A DNA stretch of 28,968 nucleotides. It comes from Acidilobaceae archaeon (GTDB lineage: Archaea; Thermoproteota; Thermoprotei_A; Sulfolobales; Acidilobaceae). Position 1 is the first letter of the stretch, and every line of letters begins with the position of its first letter. This document shows positions 7,192 to 14,556 of this stretch, in pieces. The DNA is taken from contig JALWEW010000093.1 in the NCBI GenBank assembly GCA_027039295.1, positions 1 through 28,968 of the forward strand. The letters run 5' to 3'. Position numbers and translations under genes: made by a program. Under the pieces are notes generated by a model. That model saw only the letters and a program-made list of their open reading frames with translations, searched no databases and had not been told where the DNA came from.

Positions 7192-8136
7192 TTGCCCGTA
7201 AGGCTGCGGGGCTGGGAGCGGGAGCTAGAGAAGCTAAGCAGTAACCTAGCCTACAAGGATATACACATGATAGAGGATCACCTACTCGCGCTCCTCCTCA
7301 AGAGGCTCAGCAAGGTGAAGGCGAAGAGCCTCGACGAGGCGGCGTCCGTGCTGGAGTACCTATCGGAGACCATACGGACTCGCTTCCCCTTCAGCTTCGC
7401 GGCGCTTGCAACGGCCGACGTCCTCTCGATATACGCCAAGAGAATAGCGGAGGGGGGCGGCGCGGGCTCCAGGGAGGCCCTCGAGGGGGCGAGAAGCCTC
7501 CTCAGGTTCCTGCTCTCCTACTCCAACTCCAGCGCTAAGGAGGTCGCCGTGAACCTGGGCCGGGCTATACCCTTTGGATCGGAGGTGCTCCTGGTGGGCT
7601 TCACTAACTCCCTAATCCCGATACTCCTAGCAAACTCGGGCAAGATATCAGCTGTACACACGATATCGTACTGGCCCCTCATGAGTGGGAGAGGCCTAGC
7701 CGTGAAGCTTAGGAGGTCTGGAATCAAGGCCACGCCCTGGCCTGACTCCAACCTCTCCCAAGCTGTGTCCCAGTCTGACGTTGTCGTCATTGCATCGCTA
7801 GGGGTGTCGGCTGACGGCGTCTTCATCGCCGAGGCGGGGGCCTACGCTGCTACGCTGCTAGCAGAGAGCGAGGGTAAGTACGTGGTCTTGATCTCCAGGT
7901 CCTGGAGCTTCCGCCCCTCCACGCCGGAGGGCATAGAGGGCTTCGTAGAAAGGATCCCGCACCCACTCGAGAAGAAGGTCTCAATCGAGCTAAGGCTATT
8001 CGACATAACACCGCTCTCCAAGGCCGGGGTCATAGTGTCGGAGTTGGGCTTGCACAAGAACCCCTCGGGCGATGAGATACGCGACACCTACGCGGGCTTC
8101 ATGGAGAGGCTCCTCTCAGGCCTCCCGAGGGCATAG
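7192..8136 (+). CDS. Divergent eIF2B-alpha/beta/delta-fold protein
   Basis: A 314-residue protein with a helical N-terminal half and a Rossmann-like C-terminal half of the eIF2B / methylthioribose-1-phosphate isomerase / ribose-1,5-bisphosphate isomerase superfamily. Recognisable pieces are VLLVGFTNSLI (132-142), GLAVKLRRSGIKAT (168-181), DGVFIAEAGAYAATLLAE (208-225) and LFDITPLSKAGVIVSELG (269-286). The isomerase residues appear lost: the Cys of the CNSGS loop is replaced by FTNS, the catalytic Asp column by L203 and the NKIGT motif by AEAGA. A regulatory or structural role is therefore more likely than sugar isomerisation. TTG start; stop 50 nt before the phosphohexomutase. Confidence 0.72.
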   Translation: MPVRLRGWERELEKLSSNLAYKDIHMIEDHLLALLLKRLSKVKAKSLDEAASVLEYLSETIRTRFPFSFAALATADVLSIYAKRIAEGGGAGSREALEGARSLLRFLLSYSNSSAKEVAVNLGRAIPFGSEVLLVGFTNSLIPILLANSGKISAVHTISYWPLMSGRGLAVKLRRSGIKATPWPDSNLSQAVSQSDVVVIASLGVSADGVFIAEAGAYAATLLAESEGKYVVLISRSWSFRPSTPEGIEGFVERIPHPLEKKVSIELRLFDITPLSKAGVIVSELGLHKNPSGDEIRDTYAGFMERLLSGLPRA

Positions 8137-8144
8137 AGCGTTGC

Positions 8145-8154
8145 CCCTTTAAGG
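8145..8154 (+). promoter_or_regulatory. Candidate TATA box for the phosphohexomutase gene
   Basis: CCCTTTAAGG lies just after the stop of the eIF2B-like gene. A start site about 26 nt downstream gives a leader of roughly 10 nt before the GTG at 8187, with AGGGGAG as binding site. This suggests that the downstream gene has its own promoter. Confidence 0.5.
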
Positions 8155-8186
8155 TAGACGGCCTCTCAAATCCTAGGGGAGCCCTT

Positions 8187-9563
8187 GTGGGGAGGCTCTT
8201 CGGCACGGACGGCGTTAGGGGGGTTGTAGGCGACACGCTGACCCCCGAGCTGGCCCTGAGGCTGGCCAGGGCTATAGGGGCGTACTTCGGCAAAGGCTCC
8301 AGGATCCTCGTCGGGAGGGACGTGCGCGCTGGAGGGGCGATGTTGGAGGGCGCCGTCATCGCGGGCCTAACGGCCGAGGGGGTGAAGGTCTACAGGGCAG
8401 GCCTGCTGCCCACACCGGCCCTCCAGTACAACGTTAAGACCCTGGGCTTCGACGGTGGTGTTATGATCACCGCCAGCCACAATCCCCCGCAGTATAACGG
8501 GATAAAGGTGATAGCCAGCGATGGCATTGAGATCCCCAGAGAGGACGAGAGCATAATCGAGGAGTACTACTTCAAGTCGGTGGCCTCTAAGGTGAGCTGG
8601 AGGGACGTGGCGTACGACCCACAGTTGAGGAGTGACGCCATAGAAAACTACGTCAGCGCCATAGTCGATATGGTTGACGCGGAGAAGATACGGTCTAAGG
8701 GCTTGAGGGCAGTCGTGGACTGCGCCAATAGCGTGGGCTCCCTGGCCACCCCCCAGGTCCTACGCAGGCTAGGAGTCAAGGCTCTCACCCTGAACTGCGA
8801 CCTCAACCCAGAGTTCCCCGGGAGGGAGCCGGAGCCCACCGTCGACTCGCTCAGGGCAGCCGCTGGCCTGGTAAGCCTGGTTGGCGCGGACTTTGGAGTT
8901 GGCCACGACGGCGATGCCGACAGGGCCATAGTGATAACGGATGGGGGAGAGGTGATCTGGGGCGATAGGAGCGGCACCCTGCTGACGGAGTTCGCCGCGG
9001 GGATCTGGCGCGAGCTCCCGAGGCGAACCTATACTGGGGTCTCGAGCAGCCTTCTAGTGGAGCAGTACCTCAAGCCGCGCGGCATCGAGGTCGTGTGGAC
9101 CCCCGTGGGTTCAGTCGTTATATCCAGGATGATACAGCGGGGCGGTGGGGCGATATCGGGCTTCGAGGAGAATGGCGGCTACATGCATGTACCACACCAG
9201 ATAGTGAGAGACGGAGCGATGAAGACCGCGCTCATAGCATACATGCTGGCATCGACCGGCAAGAGGCTCTCGGAAATGGTTGCTGCCCTCCCCAGGTACT
9301 ATCCCATAAAGACTAAGATACCCATGAGCCGCGAGGAGGCAGAGTGCGCCGTTAAGGCCGTCGAGAAGCACTACAATAGCTACAGGCAGGTCCGCATAGA
9401 CGGAGTCAAGGTTATGGGCGACGACTTCTGGGTCCTCGTGAGGCCCAGCGGCACGGAGCCAGTCCTCAGGATCATGCTGGAGGCCAAGAGCCCCGAGAAG
9501 GCTGAGAGCCTCCTCGCCCAGGTCAAGTCGATCATAGAGGAGGAGTGCCTGGGGAGGAGGTGA
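8187..9563 (+). CDS. glmM: Alpha-D-phosphohexomutase (phosphoglucosamine / phosphoglucomutase type)
   Basis: A 458-residue enzyme with all four phosphohexomutase loops: catalytic phosphoserine loop TASHNPP (S97), metal-binding DGDADR (241-246), sugar-specificity loop GFEENGG (325-331) and phosphate-binding RPSGTEP (419-425). The N-terminus LFGTDGVRG is characteristic of GlmM-like members. It interconverts hexose 6- and 1-phosphates, feeding UDP-GlcNAc and other nucleotide sugars for protein glycosylation. The crenarchaeal homologue from Sulfolobus tokodaii acts on both glucosamine and glucose phosphates, so substrate preference cannot be read from sequence. The symbol follows the family and is not proof of specificity. 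GTG start with AGGGGAG upstream; stop 9 nt before the Trm112-like gene, so probably co-transcribed with it. Confidence 0.9.
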   Translation: MGRLFGTDGVRGVVGDTLTPELALRLARAIGAYFGKGSRILVGRDVRAGGAMLEGAVIAGLTAEGVKVYRAGLLPTPALQYNVKTLGFDGGVMITASHNPPQYNGIKVIASDGIEIPREDESIIEEYYFKSVASKVSWRDVAYDPQLRSDAIENYVSAIVDMVDAEKIRSKGLRAVVDCANSVGSLATPQVLRRLGVKALTLNCDLNPEFPGREPEPTVDSLRAAAGLVSLVGADFGVGHDGDADRAIVITDGGEVIWGDRSGTLLTEFAAGIWRELPRRTYTGVSSSLLVEQYLKPRGIEVVWTPVGSVVISRMIQRGGGAISGFEENGGYMHVPHQIVRDGAMKTALIAYMLASTGKRLSEMVAALPRYYPIKTKIPMSREEAECAVKAVEKHYNSYRQVRIDGVKVMGDDFWVLVRPSGTEPVLRIMLEAKSPEKAESLLAQVKSIIEEECLGRR

Positions 9564-9572
9564 CCCGCGGCT

Positions 9573-9980
9573 TTGAGGTACTACTTCCTAGAGCTGCTAG
9601 CGTGCCCCGTGTGCAAGCACCACCCCCTACTACTATACCCGGTGGAGGTCGAGGAGAAGCCAGTAGACGACGAGACCCTGAGGAGGGTCAGGTGCAGGGA
9701 GTACTGCGGCTACCTCAGAAGGCCCGCGAGCGAGGTAGACATAAACACATGCAGGGAGTGCGCTAGGAAGTACATAAAGACGGGCGTCCTGATATGCGAG
9801 AAGTGCGGTAGATGGTACCCGATCCTCGACGGGATACCCAGGATGCTCGACGACAAGTATAGGAGGAAGGTGGACGACATACGCTTCCTCAAGAACTACT
9901 ACGACAAGCTACCAGAGGAGGCCAAGAGGCTCATGAGGAACCCGGATCCCAGGCAGCTCCTCAGCGAGGTCGAGCCCTGA
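9573..9980 (+). CDS. Trm112-like zinc protein, possible methyltransferase activator
   Basis: A 135-residue protein beginning with the Trm112 motif LLACPVC (C11, C14). It closes the zinc knuckle with CEKCGRWYPILDGIPRML (C75, C78), the canonical family ending. Trm112 is a hub that stabilises class I methyltransferases acting on tRNA, rRNA and release factor. Unusual here is an insertion of about 55 residues with four further cysteines (C41, C45, C60, C63) that could bind a second zinc. A basic helical tail (95-135) is extra. TTG start 9 nt after the mutase stop. No class I methyltransferase lies in the window; Nep1 and Trm10 are SPOUT enzymes and are not expected clients. Confidence 0.75.
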   Translation: MRYYFLELLACPVCKHHPLLLYPVEVEEKPVDDETLRRVRCREYCGYLRRPASEVDINTCRECARKYIKTGVLICEKCGRWYPILDGIPRMLDDKYRRKVDDIRFLKNYYDKLPEEAKRLMRNPDPRQLLSEVEP

Positions 9981-9987
9981 CGGGCCG

Positions 9988-10003
9988 ACTTAGAGCTAAT
10001 ACT
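9988..10003 (+). promoter_or_regulatory. Candidate promoter of DUF2153-type gene
   Basis: Two overlapping AT-richer boxes, ACTTAGAG and GCTAATAC, lie in the 58-nt gap after the Trm112-like gene. A transcript from either would begin near 10015-10025, just before the GGGGGAGGTG binding site of the gene at 10039. Confidence 0.35.
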
Positions 10004-10038
10004 GCCGCCAACCACGTAGCCCCGGGGGAGGTGCGGCG

Positions 10039-10467
10039 GTGATGCCACGCGACATCAGCGAGTTCACTAGCACCCTCGAGAAGTGGGTCAGAATGCAGGA
10101 GTCCGTGCTCAAGACTTTCATGGAGTCCGACGAACGCATATCAAGCGCAGACCGCCTCGAGATCGTGACTGCCACGAGGATAGCATTCAACCACCTCATA
10201 AGAACCCTAAAGGCCTTCGACCAGTGGCTGCAGGATCCATTCATCGTGACGCACATACCGAGGGACAAGCTCCTCGAGGTGTGGAGGGAGACCCTGAAAG
10301 CCCTAGAGATAATAGTCAAACTCGACATCAAGCACACCAGCGAGGTTAAGCAGTTGATAGCCGAGTCATACTACGAGGGCAAGCTAAACCCCATAGTATC
10401 CCAGCTGAGGTTCGAGCTCCTCGGCGAGGAGGAGACCCGACGGGGCGGGGTATCCCTATCGATGTAG
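10039..10467 (+). CDS. DUF2153-type crenarchaeal helical protein
   Basis: A 142-residue soluble, mostly alpha-helical protein without membrane segments or recognisable catalytic motif. Its length, charge pattern and segments such as EKWVRMQESVLKTF and HLIRTLKAFDQWLQDPF resemble the crenarchaeal family DUF2153 of unknown function; this is recognition from memory and moderately secure. A GTG start at 10039 is followed at once by ATG, and GGGGGAGGTG lies upstream, a strong binding site. A stable hairpin begins 45 nt after its stop. Function not known. Confidence 0.7.
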   Translation: MMPRDISEFTSTLEKWVRMQESVLKTFMESDERISSADRLEIVTATRIAFNHLIRTLKAFDQWLQDPFIVTHIPRDKLLEVWRETLKALEIIVKLDIKHTSEVKQLIAESYYEGKLNPIVSQLRFELLGEEETRRGGVSLSM

Positions 10468-10512
10468 CGTGGTTCCCGAGTGATACCTTCTTACACCCCA
10501 CTCATAGGAAGC

Positions 10513-10542
10513 AGCACCCCCTAAGCCTATGGGGGTGCTTTT
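10513..10542 (+). terminator. Hairpin plus T-run overlapping the start of the next gene
   Basis: AGCACCCCC at 10513-10521 pairs perfectly with GGGGGTGCT at 10531-10539 around a 9-nt loop, and a TTTT run (10539-10542) follows. It could terminate the DUF2153-type transcript. The ATG of the following gene (10529) lies in the loop, and the right arm (GGGGGTG) would be an ideal ribosome binding site for an in-frame TTG at 10541. A regulatory leader is therefore an alternative reading. Confidence 0.45.
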
Positions 10543-11068
10543 GAGCAAGCATGCCAGAGAGGAGTACCTAGAGGGCCCATCAAGAAGCGATGTAGAGCAG
10601 TGGATCAGGGATAGGATAGCCGAGCTAGAGGAAGAGATATCTTACCTCAAGGCATTACTGGCGATGCTCACCGGTGGCCAGGATGGAGGGGCCGATCCCA
10701 GGAGGGTCAGGCCGGGTGAGAGGGTTGAGGAGGTCAGAGTTGGGAGGCGTAAGATTGCGAGAGTCTTCAAGGGCGAGGACTACGTGAGGCTCGCCCCCCT
10801 GGAGCCCCTGGCCCTACCACCAGAGGCCAGGGCCTACCTGGAGGAGGTCGTGAGCGAGATACGAGCCGAGCAGGCCCGGAGCGGCCACGAGGAGAGCCTC
10901 GCCCGACTAGAGGTCCGGGAGAGCGAGGAGAAGGGCCTCCTAGAGGCCCGGATAGAGGGCCTGAAGAACACGCTAGAAGTGATCAAGGCGAAGGCAGCGC
11001 TCAAGCACGTCGCAGAGGTGGCCTGGCAGTACACGAAAGCCCTAAGCAGGAGCGGCGAGGGCGACTAG
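10529..11068 (+). CDS. Uncharacterised charged protein with N-terminal coiled coil
   Basis: A 179-residue soluble protein that is not recognised. The N-terminal part (residues 20-48) is a leucine-rich amphipathic helix likely to form a coiled coil, followed by a Gly/Asp-rich linker. A small beta-rich patch (EEVRVGRRKIARVFKGEDYVRL) and a long charged helix (about 90-170) rich in Glu, Arg and Ala complete it. Start is uncertain: ATG at 10529 has no good binding site and lies in a hairpin loop; TTG at 10541, in frame, has GGGGGTG 5 nt upstream and would give 175 residues. Neighbours are the DUF2153-type gene and DNA ligase, which do not suggest a clear function. Confidence 0.65.
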   Translation: MGVLLSKHAREEYLEGPSRSDVEQWIRDRIAELEEEISYLKALLAMLTGGQDGGADPRRVRPGERVEEVRVGRRKIARVFKGEDYVRLAPLEPLALPPEARAYLEEVVSEIRAEQARSGHEESLARLEVRESEEKGLLEARIEGLKNTLEVIKAKAALKHVAEVAWQYTKALSRSGEGD

Positions 11069-11207
11069 GGGGTCCAGAAGGGGGTCAGGGATCCCAGACT
11101 GTCGTCATCGCCGATGCTGGCGCCTTGCCGGGTCTCCTCATCCCCTCGTGACCGTGGGCGCCACCCCTTTTAGCACTGGCCTCCCCCCGGGAGACTGGGA
11201 GGGGGCG
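11069..11207. other. 139-nt intergenic stretch before DNA ligase
   Basis: This is the longest non-coding stretch in the window if ligase starts at 11208. It contains a short palindrome GGGATCCC and the ligase TATA-like box. No tRNA, C/D-box RNA signature or additional reading frame was seen. Confidence 0.4.
11166..11174 (+). promoter_or_regulatory. Candidate TATA box for DNA ligase
   Basis: CCTTTTAGC is centred near 11170, so transcription would begin around 11196, after the GTG at 11148 and just before the TTG at 11208. It therefore argues for the later ligase start. Confidence 0.45.
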
Positions 11208-13031
11208 TTGGCTAAGGCCTCGGCAGCTGATATGCCCTTCTCGGAGATCGCCAAGGCATTTGAGTCTCTCGAGATGGTTAGCGCGAGAACACAGTTGACC
11301 GTTATACTAGTTAAGCTCTTCAAATCGACGCCGCCCAGTATAATAGACAAGGTTGTCTACCTAATCCAGGGTAAACTCGCCCCCGACTGGAAGGGAGTAC
11401 CCGAGCTGGGGGTCGGCGAGAAGCTCCTCATAACAGCTATCGCCATGGCCTACCACGTGCCCGAGTCCAGGGTGGAGAGTCTCTACAAGACCCTCGGCGA
11501 CCTGGGCAGCGTGGCCGAGAGGCTCGCGCGTGAAACTGAGGCGAAGAGGAAGAAGACTGCGGGGCTGCTAGCATTCATGGGGGGAGGCGGCGAGCCCCTG
11601 ACGGTAACGAAGGTCTTCAACACCCTCTACCGCGTGGCCACTGCGCAGGGTGAGGGTAGCAGGGAGTTGAAGATCAAGCTCGTGGCTGGCCTACTGAGCG
11701 ACGCCTCTCCACTCGAGGCGAAATACATAGTACGCTTCGTCCAGGGGAAGCTCAGGCTTGGCGTGGGCGATGCAACAATACTCGACGCCCTCGCAGTCGC
11801 CTTCGGCGGGGGCGCGCAGGCTAGACCCATCATCGAGAGGGCCTACAACCTCCAGGCGGACCTAGGTGCCATTGCCAGGATCGTGGCAGAGCATGGGGTT
11901 GACGCCCTGAAGGACGTGAAGCCGAAGGTTGGAGTGCCGATAAGACCCATGCTCGCCGAGAGGCACAACGACCCAGCCGAGATCCTAAGGAAAGTCGGGG
12001 GCAGAGGGCTCGTAGAGTACAAGTACGACGGTGAGAGGGGCCAGATACACAAGGATGGTGATAGGATCTACATATTCTCCAGGCGCCTCGAGAACATAAC
12101 CCACATGTACCCGGACGTTGTTGAGATGGCTCGTAAGGGGATAAGGGCCGAGAAGGCTATAGTCGAGGGCGAGATCGTCGCGATAGACCCTGACACCCTC
12201 GAGCTGAGGCCATTCCAGGAGCTCATGAGGAGGAAGAGGAAGCACCAGATCCACAAAGCCATGCGGGAGGTACCAGTAGCCGTATTCCTCTTCGACATAC
12301 TCTACAGGGACGGCGAGGACCTCACAGTCAAGCCTCTACCGGAGAGGAGGAGGAACCTCGAGGAAGTCGTGGTGCCCTCCGAGACCTGGACCATCGCGAC
12401 CAATATAATAACCGATAACCCCGACGAGCTAGTCAAGTTCTTCCTCAAGGCTATCGAGGACGGCGCCGAGGGCGTGATGGTCAAGGCGATACACGATAAG
12501 AGCATCTACCAGGCGGGAGCCAGGGGGTGGCTGTGGATAAAGTTTAAGCGCGACTACAAGAGTGAGATGATAGACACTGTGGACCTCGTGGCGGTGGGAG
12601 GCTTCTACGGTAAGGGCAGGAGGGGCGGTAAGATAGGCACGCTCCTCATGGCGGCCTACGACCCGGAGACCGATACATTCAAGACCGTATGCAAGGTGGG
12701 CAGCGGCTTCACGGACGAGGACCTAAACCGTATGGAGGAGATATTCAAGCCCTACATAATACCGAGGAAGCACCCCAGGGTAGACTCCCTTATAGAGGCG
12801 GACGTGTGGTTCGTGCCAGCGAAGGTGGCCGAGATCATAGGAGCCGAGCTGACGCTGTCCCCGATGCACACGTGCTGCCTGAATGCCGTGAGGCCTGGAG
12901 CCGGGATCTCGATAAGGTTCCCCAGGTTCATTAGGTGGAGGGACGATAAGCGCCCCGAGGACGCCACGACTACTAAAGAGCTGCTCGAGATGTATAGGAG
13001 GCAGCTGAAGAAGATTGAGGAGCAGGCGTAG
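11208..13031 (+). CDS. lig: ATP-dependent DNA ligase
   Basis: A 607-residue replicative and repair ligase. The N-terminal DNA-binding domain (about 1-215) is followed by the adenylation domain with motif I KYDGERG at 272-278 (K272 takes AMP), then FSRRLEN, VEGEIVAID, EGVMVKAI and WLWIKFKRDY (motif V), and an OB-fold C-terminal domain. This is the usual crenarchaeal length (about 600). The TTG at 11208 is preferred: GGAGG lies 5 nt before it, a TATA-like box fits, and homologues begin near the PFSEIAKAFE segment. A longer frame opens at the GTG at 11148. It overlaps the Rpp21 start by 17 nt, so ligase and RNase P subunit are probably cotranscribed. Confidence 0.95.
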   Translation: MAKASAADMPFSEIAKAFESLEMVSARTQLTVILVKLFKSTPPSIIDKVVYLIQGKLAPDWKGVPELGVGEKLLITAIAMAYHVPESRVESLYKTLGDLGSVAERLARETEAKRKKTAGLLAFMGGGGEPLTVTKVFNTLYRVATAQGEGSRELKIKLVAGLLSDASPLEAKYIVRFVQGKLRLGVGDATILDALAVAFGGGAQARPIIERAYNLQADLGAIARIVAEHGVDALKDVKPKVGVPIRPMLAERHNDPAEILRKVGGRGLVEYKYDGERGQIHKDGDRIYIFSRRLENITHMYPDVVEMARKGIRAEKAIVEGEIVAIDPDTLELRPFQELMRRKRKHQIHKAMREVPVAVFLFDILYRDGEDLTVKPLPERRRNLEEVVVPSETWTIATNIITDNPDELVKFFLKAIEDGAEGVMVKAIHDKSIYQAGARGWLWIKFKRDYKSEMIDTVDLVAVGGFYGKGRRGGKIGTLLMAAYDPETDTFKTVCKVGSGFTDEDLNRMEEIFKPYIIPRKHPRVDSLIEADVWFVPAKVAEIIGAELTLSPMHTCCLNAVRPGAGISIRFPRFIRWRDDKRPEDATTTKELLEMYRRQLKKIEEQA

Positions 13032-13509
13032 CGCTCTCTACGCGGACCTTGCCAGGCAGAGGATAGTAAGGCTCTATCATATGGCAGTGGAGAAAGCCCG
13101 CTCGGGCGATATCGAGGGGGCCAGGAGGCTAGCCGGGCTCGCCTGGGAGCTCTACAAGGCTACACGCGTGAGGATCCCACTCTACATAAAGAGGGGGATC
13201 TGCAGGAGATGCAGGGCCCCACTCATACCCGGGGTGACGGCGAGGATTAGGCTCCACAGCCAGGGCGGCTTCTCCTACGTTACCGTCACATGCCTGGCTT
13301 GTGGGTGGATGCGGAGGTACCCCTATAAGAGGCGCCACCCGAGCAGGCCCACTCAAGGGAGTGGAGGCAGTGAGCGCGAGCCTGAGGAGGAGGGCCAAGC
13401 TGGCGCACCACGGCCCCGCCGACGTGATAATAGGCAAGAGGGGAGTAACGCCGGGCGTGCTCAGGGAGATAGACGAGAGGCTGCGGGCCAAGGGGGTCGT
13501 GAAGGTTAA
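13015..13509 (+). CDS. rnp4: RNase P protein component 4 (Rpp21/Rpr2 family)
   Basis: The N-terminal helical hairpin (about 1-50, LADLARQRI-like with VRLYHMAVEKA) and a zinc ribbon with C63, C66, C93 and C96 (CRRC and CLAC) are diagnostic of Rpp21, which pairs with Rpp29 in archaeal RNase P to mature tRNA 5' ends. The family normally ends soon after the zinc ribbon (near residue 108, YPYKRR). Here the frame continues for about 56 Arg/Gly/Glu-rich residues, of which the last 49 are an out-of-frame read across the CRM gene, so this tail may be non-functional or reflect a lost stop. TTG start inside the ligase end. Confidence 0.88.
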   Translation: MRSRRSALYADLARQRIVRLYHMAVEKARSGDIEGARRLAGLAWELYKATRVRIPLYIKRGICRRCRAPLIPGVTARIRLHSQGGFSYVTVTCLACGWMRRYPYKRRHPSRPTQGSGGSEREPEEEGQAGAPRPRRRDNRQEGSNAGRAQGDRREAAGQGGREG

Positions 13510-13708
13510 GATGCTCAGGAGCGCCATGGAGGCCGAGGAGGGGGACCGCAGGGAGATAGCTAGGCGCGTGGCCAGGATGCTTAACGCGAGGCTGATGGGT
13601 GTCCGGGGTAGGACCTTCGTCCTAGCCAGGCCCACGGGCGAGGATAGCTTTAAAGACGCGCGCCCCGCCAGGCCCGCTGGTAGGTGGAGGGCATGGTTAC
13701 GGCGCTAG
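13361..13708 (+). CDS. CRM/YhbY-domain RNA-binding protein
   Basis: About 115 residues with the CRM fold signature: a helix RRRAKLAHHGPADVIIGKRG, the GKRG-VT loop, then VLREIDERLRAKGVVKVKML and a final RARMLNARLMGVRGRTFVLARP-type segment. In bacteria the YhbY fold associates with pre-50S ribosomes, and archaeal copies usually sit beside RNase P or translation genes, as here. The frame is open from 13301, but residues before V21 are unlike the family; GTG at 13361 (or 13370) is the likely start. The gene overlaps the rnp4 reading frame by 149 nt, and its end overlaps rps19e by 16 nt. Confidence 0.85.
   Translation: MEAVSASLRRRAKLAHHGPADVIIGKRGVTPGVLREIDERLRAKGVVKVKMLRSAMEAEEGDRREIARRVARMLNARLMGVRGRTFVLARPTGEDSFKDARPARPAGRWRAWLRR
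13646..13656 (+). promoter_or_regulatory. Candidate TATA box of the translation/SRP superoperon
   Basis: AGCTTTAAAGA lies inside the end of the CRM gene. Transcription starting about 26 nt downstream (near 13677) would give a short leader with GGTGGAGG before the rps19e ATG at 13693. It is one of the clearer TATA-like boxes in the window. Confidence 0.55.
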
Positions 13709-14154
13709 ACGTCCCGGCCGACGAGCTGATAAGGAGGGTTGCGAGGAAGCTGAAGGAGGAGTACGAGCAGATCAGGCCCCCCGCTTGGGCCTTTTACGCC
13801 AAGACGGGCTCCCACAAGGAGAGGCCGCCAGAGGATCCTGACTGGTGGTATGTGCGTGCCGCGTCGATTCTGAGAAAGCTCTACAAGTCGAGAGAGCCCA
13901 TAGGCATAGAGACCTTCAGGGTCATCTACGGTGGCAGGAAGAACCGGGGAGTAAAGCCGGAGCACTTCAGAAAAGCCGGGGGAAGCGTGATAAGGAAGAT
14001 ACTCCAACAACTAGAGGCCGCGGGCCTCGTAGCCAAGGTACCAGGCAAGGGCAGGGTTATCACTCCACTCGGCGTTAGCCTGCTCGACAGGACGGCAAAG
14101 GAGATAGCTTCAGAGCTAGTTAAGAGGTACCCGGAGCTCTCCCGCTACTACTAG
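13693..14154 (+). CDS. rps19e: 30S ribosomal protein S19e
   Basis: A 153-residue S19e with the family start TALDVPADELIRRVARKLK, the conserved PPAWAFYAKTG-HKERPPEDPDWWYVRAASILRKLY core, and the GGRKNRGVKPEHFRKAGGSVIRKILQQLE segment. It is required for late 40S/30S assembly. The ATG at 13693 has GGTGGAGG upstream and is preferred over GTG at 13684. It opens the superoperon S19e-PDCD5-L39e-L31e-aIF6-LX-prefoldin-FtsY, which is widely conserved in archaea. Confidence 0.97.
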   Translation: MVTALDVPADELIRRVARKLKEEYEQIRPPAWAFYAKTGSHKERPPEDPDWWYVRAASILRKLYKSREPIGIETFRVIYGGRKNRGVKPEHFRKAGGSVIRKILQQLEAAGLVAKVPGKGRVITPLGVSLLDRTAKEIASELVKRYPELSRYY

Positions 14155-14174
14155 AGCCCCTGGGGGGTGCTGGA

Positions 14175-14525
14175 GTGTCGGTCGGACCCGACGACAAGGA
14201 GTTAGAGGAGATCAAGAGGCGCAAGCTCCTGGAGCTACAGCGCAAGCTCGAGGAGGAGCAGAGGCTCAGGGAGGAGCAGGCGAGGCTCGAGGCCCAGAGG
14301 GAGGCGTTGCTAAGGGCCATACTGACCCCGAGGGCCAGGGAGAGGCTGGCCAACGTTAAGCTCGTAAAGCCAGAGTTAGCCAGGGCCGTTGAGGACACCA
14401 TAATCCAGCTCGTACAGGTTGGCCGGCTCGCCCCGCCAGTTGGAGAGGATGTAGTTAAGACCCTCCTAGCCGAGGTGGACTCGAGGGTTCGCAGGGAGCC
14501 CCGCGTACGGTTTAAGTGGAAGTGA
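14175..14525 (+). CDS. PDCD5-family DNA-binding protein
   Basis: A 116-residue protein with a highly charged helical N-terminus (IKRRKLLELQRKLEEEQ and following Glu/Arg-rich coil, residues 12-45) and the PDCD5 three-helix core with LTPRARERLANVKLVKPELARAVE and IIQLVQVGRL. The archaeal family binds double-stranded nucleic acid; human PDCD5 works with the TRiC chaperonin. GTG start 20 nt after rps19e. Its position between S19e and L39e is the standard archaeal arrangement. Confidence 0.95.
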   Translation: MSVGPDDKELEEIKRRKLLELQRKLEEEQRLREEQARLEAQREALLRAILTPRARERLANVKLVKPELARAVEDTIIQLVQVGRLAPPVGEDVVKTLLAEVDSRVRREPRVRFKWK

Positions 14526-14556
14526 CCAGCTGGCCTGGCTCGGGGAGTGAGGAGCC

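Noticed and set aside
11069..11207. Possible small RNA gene before ligase
   Set aside because: No C/D boxes, stable fold or promoter ahead of it were recognised; only a short GGGATCCC palindrome and the ligase TATA-like box.
13301..13360. N-terminal extension of the CRM protein
   Set aside because: The 20 residues before V21 are an out-of-frame read of the Rpp21 zinc ribbon and unlike the family start.
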